A stretch of DNA of 10,421 nucleotides, taken from Bdellovibrionales bacterium (GTDB lineage Bacteria > Bdellovibrionota > Bdellovibrionia > Bdellovibrionales > JAMPXM01). The notes under the pieces were generated by a model, which did no database searches, had not been told where the DNA came from, and worked only from the letters and a program-made list of their open reading frames with translations. Within the stretch, counting starts at the first letter, position 1; the number at the start of each line of letters is the position of its first letter. Positions 7,076 to 10,421 of the stretch are shown here, piece by piece. The position numbers were made by a program, and so were the translations under genes. Location: positions 1 through 10,421 of the forward strand of contig SXRI01000308.1 of the NCBI GenBank assembly GCA_005793615.1, in the 5' to 3' direction.

Positions 7076-7098
7076 TTGACATAGAGCCCGTGGGCTCT
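7076..7098. promoter_or_regulatory. Palindrome beside a -35-like box in a divergent spacer
   Basis: A consensus TTGACA lies at 7076-7081. It is followed at 7083-7098 by a 7-bp inverted repeat, AGAGCCC-GT-GGGCTCT. The site is in the 157-nt spacer between the membrane protein gene (minus) and cdd (plus). A dyad within a promoter spacer is a usual operator arrangement. However, no good -10 box sits at the right distance (TGGGTC at 17 nt), so a promoter is not established. With a two-base loop, a DNA operator is more plausible than an RNA hairpin. Confidence 0.4.
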
Positions 7099-7210
7099 TG
7101 GGTCTAAGCTGTGTAACCTGATTTGCGCCTTTGGCCAAGCTGAGAGGTACGTGACTTTCGCGGTGCGATCACAAATAATTCACCTATCACTATCGCGGAG
7201 ACTTAGAAAA

Positions 7211-7684
7211 ATGAGAAAAACCGCCTCTTCGTCAAGATCCACGACTTCAAAATCCACGCCGACTATTTTGCCCTCAGTGGCCGTCAGGCGTGCATTCAAG
7301 GCCGCCGTCGAGGCGCGCAAGGCCGCGCACGCGCCGTATTCTAAATTTCGAGTCGGGGCCGGACTTTTGACAACGACAGGTAAGATCTTCGCGGGTTGCA
7401 ACGTTGAAAATTGTAGCTACGGAGGAACGATTTGTGCCGAGCGCACCGCGATCGTCAAAGCTGTCTCCGAGGGAGAGACTGAGTTTACCGACATCGTTGT
7501 TGTCACCGATGCGAATGAACCCGCATTTCCTTGTGGCTTTTGTTTACAGGTAATGGCGGAGTTTTTCACTGACGACACGTGGATATGGATTGCCAATACG
7601 CGTGGCTTCAAATCGGTCCACTCTTTCCGGGAGCTGGTACCTAAGCCGTTTGGACCGCGGCAGCTCAATGGCACTAACAAGTAA
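7211..7684 (+). CDS. cdd: Cytidine deaminase
   Basis: Zinc-dependent hydrolytic deaminase converting (deoxy)cytidine to (deoxy)uridine in pyrimidine salvage, of the small homotetrameric cytoplasmic type. From the ATG at 7211 it has 157 residues; the family is usually about 130-140, the excess being a basic, Ser/Thr-rich N-terminal extension of about 22 residues. The substrate-binding GCNVENCSYGG (62-72) precedes the catalytic TICAERTA, with zinc ligand C75 and proton-shuttling E77. PCGFC supplies zinc ligands C108 and C111. The usual Arg after the last cysteine (PCxxCRQ) is Leu here. GGAG at 7197-7200 lies ten bases before the ATG. An in-frame GTG at 7151 would add 20 residues but has a badly spaced ribosome site. 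The gene converges on lpxD. Confidence 0.93.
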   Translation: MRKTASSSRSTTSKSTPTILPSVAVRRAFKAAVEARKAAHAPYSKFRVGAGLLTTTGKIFAGCNVENCSYGGTICAERTAIVKAVSEGETEFTDIVVVTDANEPAFPCGFCLQVMAEFFTDDTWIWIANTRGFKSVHSFRELVPKPFGPRQLNGTNK

Positions 7685-7704
7685 ATGAAGGCGTTAGTGC
7701 CTTC
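7670..7704. terminator. Overlapping hairpins between convergent cdd and lpxD
   Basis: GGCACTAAC (7670-7678) pairs perfectly with GTTAGTGCC (7693-7701) across a 14-nt loop that contains the cdd stop codon. An alternative hairpin, GAAGGC (7687-7692) with GCCTTC (7699-7704) and a six-base loop, uses some of the same bases, so the two exclude each other. Position between converging genes suggests a bidirectional terminator or 3'-end stabiliser. There is no clear T-run on either side, which argues against a standard intrinsic terminator. Confidence 0.5.
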
Positions 7705-7730
7705 CGCCGCTGGCGCCGCTCTTTACAGTC

Positions 7731-8864
7731 TTAGCCTTCGTTTATTCCGAGTTTCTTGAGTACCGAATTAAGCTGCTTACGCATGTCTGCAAGGTGAACC
7801 ATGGCGGCTTTCATTTTCAAGTGCTGTTGCAGGGGCATTAACGGATTGCCGCCGTATTGGCCGGGTTCGGTAATGTCTTTACTGACGGCTGAAACACCGG
7901 CGATCTGTACATTGTCGCAAATTTCCAGATGTCCGGCGGTTACGGTTTTTCCGCCGGTGACAAAGTTAGCGCCTACTTTGGTAGATCCCGCAGTGGCAAA
8001 GCCTGCGGTGATCAGGGAGTTACGGCCGAAGCGGCAATTGTGAGCAATATGGACTTGGTTGTCGAGGCGTAGTCCTTTTTCGAGGCGTGTTTCGGTGAAA
8101 GTGCCACGATCAATCGTACAGTTGCCGCCGATGTGAACATCATCTTCAAGCACAACCCGCCCTTGATGAGGAATCTTCGTGTGATTGAATTTCTCATCAT
8201 GAGCGTAGCCATAGCCTTCTTTGCCAACACAACATTGCGGATGAATCTCGCAACGTTTGCCGATAACAGTCGAGTGACCGATGAAAACCAGTGGATGAAT
8301 CACGGTGTCTTCATCGATGCTGGTTTCGTCTTCAATCACTGAATTGGCGCCGATAAACACGCCGCGCGCGAGTTTCACATGGGCGCCAATAAATGCGCCG
8401 GGGCCGACACGGACATCACTGGCAAGCTCGGCGCTGTCATGAATGATGGCCCGGGGGTGAATGTTTGGAACGTGCGAATTGGTGTATGGGGTGCGTAAGA
8501 AGTACTCATTAATGACCAGAGCCATGGCGAGTTCGACATTGTTGGCAATGAGTATCGTGCGCTCCCCACGCTGCGCTTCTGCCTCGACACGAGCCTTGGG
8601 ATTTACGACCCAAACGGGCGCCTGCGTTTTAAATCCTTCAGCGACAGCTTTAGGCGTTGCCAGAAACAGGGCTGATTCTGGATCCGCATTTTCAGGAGAT
8701 GCGATTTTTCGAATGCTGCGACTGAGATCACCGACGGAGTCGAGAAAGTACTGTGGAAAGCGGTTTTTGATTTCGGCGCATGAAACGGGTTTTGTTGAAA
8801 TCACCACGAAGTCTTGTCTCCCTATTCTCGGACCATTCTGAGCTATCAATAGAGGGCTTGTCAT
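7731..8864 (-). CDS. lpxD: UDP-3-O-acylglucosamine N-acyltransferase (LpxD)
   Basis: Third step of lipid A synthesis: transfers a hydroxyacyl chain from acyl carrier protein to the amino group of UDP-3-O-acylglucosamine. The 377-residue protein has an N-terminal uridine-binding domain (to about 125), then a left-handed beta-helix of hexapeptide repeats (about 130-330), then a C-terminal helix (about 344-375). QVHIAHN at 270-276 contains the catalytic base H275, equivalent to H239 of E. coli LpxD. AGHLEICD at 310-317 and the TEPGQY...NPLMP segment also match the family. It is somewhat longer than the usual 340 or so residues, chiefly at the N-terminus. It stands alone, without fabZ, lpxA, lpxB or bamA beside it. 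No strong ribosome site precedes the ATG, so the start is the least certain part. Confidence 0.95.
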   Translation of the reverse strand: MTSPLLIAQNGPRIGRQDFVVISTKPVSCAEIKNRFPQYFLDSVGDLSRSIRKIASPENADPESALFLATPKAVAEGFKTQAPVWVVNPKARVEAEAQRGERTILIANNVELAMALVINEYFLRTPYTNSHVPNIHPRAIIHDSAELASDVRVGPGAFIGAHVKLARGVFIGANSVIEDETSIDEDTVIHPLVFIGHSTVIGKRCEIHPQCCVGKEGYGYAHDEKFNHTKIPHQGRVVLEDDVHIGGNCTIDRGTFTETRLEKGLRLDNQVHIAHNCRFGRNSLITAGFATAGSTKVGANFVTGGKTVTAGHLEICDNVQIAGVSAVSKDITEPGQYGGNPLMPLQQHLKMKAAMVHLADMRKQLNSVLKKLGINEG

Positions 8865-8887
8865 AACAAATGATTATGCAGCGCGCT

Positions 8888-8917
8888 TTGACAAACATAT
8901 TAGGTTTTCAGTTTAGC
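8888..8917 (+). promoter_or_regulatory. Possible promoter in the divergent lpxD / histone-like spacer
   Basis: A perfect TTGACA (8888-8893) is followed after 18 nt by TTTAGC (8912-8917), a weak -10 match. It faces the histone-like gene. The spacer between the two divergent genes is about 159 nt and AT-richer than its surroundings, so promoters in both directions are expected here. On the other strand TAATAT (complement of 8897-8902) could be a -10 for lpxD, but no convincing -35 accompanies it. Confidence 0.3.
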
Positions 8918-9023
8918 TCAAGGTAACAAGGTCATCAGAATTCGAAGACGGAGTTATGGCTTGTCTTCAAGTTCAGATTATCTTACCGTCGAAATCATTA
9001 AGTCCCCGGCTAACGGAGTGGAA

Positions 9024-9953
9024 ATGCCAAAACCCGCAAAACCCGCAAAACCAGTGACATCAGGAAAAGCTGCAAAGGGAGCCGACAAATCCGTCAAGGC
9101 GGTGAAAGCTGCTAAGTCGGCCAAGGTAAGCTCGGTGCCAGCAAAGGCCGTAAAGGCTGTTGGCAAGGTGCCCACTAAAGTAGCAGCTAAACCGACCAAG
9201 AAAAGCAAAGAACCTCTTAAGGAGGCTCCAAAGGGTGGGGTTAAGGCAGCTCTCAGTGCGGTTGTAAAGGCGGTCACCAAGGCGGTGAAGAGTGCTGAAC
9301 CTGCAAAACCTGCTGCAAAGGTGAGCGTGAAGCCAGCCGCTAAACCGGCTGTTAAAGCGGCGCCGAAACCTGCCATTAAAGCAGAGAAGGCAGTGGCGAA
9401 GACAAAGTCTCAGGCGCCGGCCAAGCTGAAACCTAGTGCGCTGCGTGGTGGGACGCGTGCTGAACCCGTCGAGATTGAGCAAGAAGAAGTCGATCTAGAT
9501 GATGGGGCGATCGAGTTTGCCGAAGATATGGAAGAAATCGATGCGGACCCAGAATTGGCTGTGGTAGCCGAAGAGGAAGAAGCCGAAGATGCTGATAAGG
9601 CCGAGGCGGCTGAGGATGCTACTGACGAAGTCGACAGTGAAGCACCCGCTGGTCTTTCTGCCTCTGCTCAAGCGGCTGCTGACCCCGGTGAGAAGTCTGA
9701 AAAGAAACGTAAGCGCGATGAGATTAAATTTGATCGCGGCGGCGATATCGAGGGCCAGTGGCAGGCCTTTTTTGACAAAGCCAAGGGTATAAAACCATTA
9801 CCTTATAAGATGTCCGAAAACTATGAGGCTCGCACGCCTTTGATGCATAAGGTTTTGGGGTGGGGTTACGTATTGTCGAGTCAGAACAATCGACTTGAGG
9901 TTCTTTTCAAGGACGGGGTCAAGGTTCTTATCGCCAACTATAAGTCTTCTTAG
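9024..9953 (+). CDS. Lys/Ala/Pro-rich histone-H1-like protein with acidic middle and folded C-terminal domain
   Basis: A tripartite protein, 309 residues from the ATG at 9024. Residues 1-145 are almost entirely Lys, Ala, Pro and Val in AKP/KAVKA repeats, like bacterial H1-type tails that bind nucleic acid. Residues about 146-205 are strongly acidic (EQEEVDLDD, AEEEEAEDAD). After a Lys/Arg cluster (EKKRKRDE), the last 80 or so residues look folded, ending in a segment with LGWGYV, LEVLFKDG and KVLIANY spaced like strands of a small SH3/Tudor-type barrel. The composition suggests a chromosome- or RNA-associated role, which is inference. The start is ambiguous: GGAG at 9015-9018 supports 9024, while an in-frame TTG at 8961 with GGAG at 8950-8953 would add 21 ordinary residues. 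infA follows after 79 nt. Confidence 0.82.
   Translation: MPKPAKPAKPVTSGKAAKGADKSVKAVKAAKSAKVSSVPAKAVKAVGKVPTKVAAKPTKKSKEPLKEAPKGGVKAALSAVVKAVTKAVKSAEPAKPAAKVSVKPAAKPAVKAAPKPAIKAEKAVAKTKSQAPAKLKPSALRGGTRAEPVEIEQEEVDLDDGAIEFAEDMEEIDADPELAVVAEEEEAEDADKAEAAEDATDEVDSEAPAGLSASAQAAADPGEKSEKKRKRDEIKFDRGGDIEGQWQAFFDKAKGIKPLPYKMSENYEARTPLMHKVLGWGYVLSSQNNRLEVLFKDGVKVLIANYKSS
9029..9052 (+). repeat. 9-nt tandem repeat at the start of the histone-like gene
   Basis: AAAACCCGC occurs in tandem at 9029-9037 and 9038-9046, with a partial third copy (AAAACC) at 9047-9052. In frame it encodes the repeated Lys-Pro-Ala units at the protein's N-terminus. It is the most regular part of the basic tail at DNA level and probably arose by slippage. 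Farther on, the protein repeat is kept with varied codons. Confidence 0.65.
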
Positions 9954-10032
9954 AGGATATAAAGTAGTGGACGGAGGGGTATTTCTGCATTATCCATTTG
10001 CCTATTCACGAGCACTCGGAGCGACCTGACAA

Positions 10033-10251
10033 ATGGCGAAAGACGATCTAGCACAGCTCGAAGGCAAAATAGTAGATGCCGGCGCGGGCGGTTTGTACAA
10101 AGTAAAACTCGACAACGAAGTTGAGATCGTGGCGCGTCTTTGCGGAAAAATGCGCCGTTTTAATATTCGGGTTGTTGTGGGTGACCGGGTGACAGTAGGT
10201 GTTTCTCCCTACGATCCGACCAATGGCCTTATCCTTTACCGACATAAGTGA
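10033..10251 (+). CDS. infA: Translation initiation factor IF-1
   Basis: A 72-residue protein, the standard size for IF-1, a single OB-fold protein that binds the ribosomal A site of the 30S subunit with IF-2 and IF-3 during initiation. Family landmarks are clear: MAKDD at the start, the LCGKMRRFNIRVVVGDRVTV core (residues 37-56) carrying the basic ribosome-binding loop, and SPYDPTNGLILYRHK at the end. CGGAG at 10017-10021 lies eleven bases before the ATG. In many bacteria infA sits in or near the ribosomal protein operon beside rpmJ; here it follows the histone-like gene after 79 nt, with no ribosomal protein gene in view. Some bacteria carry two infA copies, so this may not be the only one. 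Confidence 0.96.
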   Translation: MAKDDLAQLEGKIVDAGAGGLYKVKLDNEVEIVARLCGKMRRFNIRVVVGDRVTVGVSPYDPTNGLILYRHK

Positions 10252-10272
10252 TTTTTTCAGCGATTTTTCAGC
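10250..10272. repeat. 12/11-nt tandem repeat after infA
   Basis: GATTTTTTCAGC (10250-10261) is followed directly by GATTTTTCAGC (10262-10272), differing by one T. The first copy overlaps the infA stop codon. The T-runs are not preceded by a hairpin, so this is not a standard terminator. A slippage duplication is the simplest reading. Confidence 0.6.
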
Positions 10273-10284
10273 TACATTATCATC

Positions 10285-10312
10285 AAATCAGGGTGGCAAA
10301 ATCAGGATGGCA
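10285..10312. repeat. 14-nt tandem duplication ending in a possible start codon
   Basis: AAATCAGGGTGGCA (10285-10298) is followed immediately by AAATCAGGATGGCA (10299-10312). The copies match at 13 of 14 bases. The one difference makes GTG in the first copy and ATG in the second; the GTG frame ends after seven codons, while the ATG frame stays open to the window edge. Confidence 0.7.
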
Positions 10313-10421
10313 TTGAATAGCTCAATTCTGACGCATCGACTGATCGATACATGTTGTGGTTTGGCTCCGCACCTTGATTTTTTGCGTTCTCCCCAGTTCA
10401 ATCGTAAGACTAAATTGAAAA
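10307..10421 (+). CDS. Possible start of a further gene, cut by the window edge
   Basis: The ATG at 10307 opens a frame of 38 codons without a stop to the end of the window. Its translation begins MALNSSILTHRLIDTCCGLA and continues with mixed polar and hydrophobic residues; I do not recognise it. An AGGG at 10290-10293 lies about 13 nt upstream as a marginal ribosome site. An open stretch this short can occur by chance, so the gene is tentative. If real, it follows infA by 55 nt on the same strand. Confidence 0.35.
   Translation, partial: MALNSSILTHRLIDTCCGLAPHLDFLRSPQFNRKTKLK

Noticed and set aside
8978..9482. Long minus-strand open frames (132 and 140 codons) opposite the histone-like gene
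   Set aside because: The Ala/Gly/Phe/Leu- and Arg/Phe-rich translations are the expected reverse complement of Lys/Ala/Pro repeats; there is no independent evidence of coding.
9968..9996. TGGACG-N17-TATCCA upstream of infA as a promoter
   Set aside because: The -10 box matches only three of six bases; it could be real but cannot be distinguished from chance.
10250..10272. T-rich tract after infA as an intrinsic terminator
   Set aside because: No stem precedes the T-runs; the pattern is explained by a short tandem duplication.

Overview
This window comes from a Gram-negative, respiring bacterium of roughly balanced base composition. The lipid A enzyme LpxD implies an LPS outer membrane. ETF:ubiquinone oxidoreductase implies a quinone-linked respiratory chain. 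Several genes encode exported proteins or lipoproteins. The gene style (many small secreted proteins, a vWA lipoprotein, a Lys/Ala-rich histone-H1-like protein, solo infA and lpxD) fits the Bdellovibrionota or a related former-deltaproteobacterial lineage. That placement is an inference; no 16S rRNA or other direct marker is present. I see no tRNA, rRNA, CRISPR array, transposase or phage gene.

Layout. Positions 12-4605 hold five plus-strand genes in tight order: a small secreted Cys-containing protein; a Nit-type carbon-nitrogen hydrolase whose GTG start overlaps the previous stop; a small exported acidic protein; ETF-QO; and a THUMP-domain rRNA methyltransferase of the RlmL/YpsC type. The last gene meets, and overlaps by 74 nt, a convergent minus-strand gene (4532-5569) encoding an exported protein with the catalytic signature of protein-glutamine glutaminase. 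Upstream of that gene on the minus strand are a vWA-domain lipoprotein (5633-6493) and a four-helix membrane protein (6688-7053). A divergent spacer containing a palindrome separates these from a plus-strand cytidine deaminase, which converges on lpxD (7731-8864, minus) across a hairpin region. lpxD diverges from a gene for a basic/acidic 'histone-like' protein with a small C-terminal beta-barrel-like domain, followed by infA (IF-1) and the start of a possible further gene cut by the window edge.

How the genes relate. Most are housekeeping genes: electron transfer from acyl-CoA dehydrogenases via ETF to quinone, 23S rRNA modification, pyrimidine salvage, lipid A acylation and translation initiation. 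The accessory part is the minus-strand run 4532-7053. There an exported protein-deamidase candidate lies beside a surface or periplasmic vWA lipoprotein; shared function is only a hypothesis. The best leads are the protein-glutaminase-like enzyme, the extra cysteines in the ETF-QO C-terminus, and the tripartite histone-like protein. No complete novel multi-gene system can be claimed from this sequence alone.
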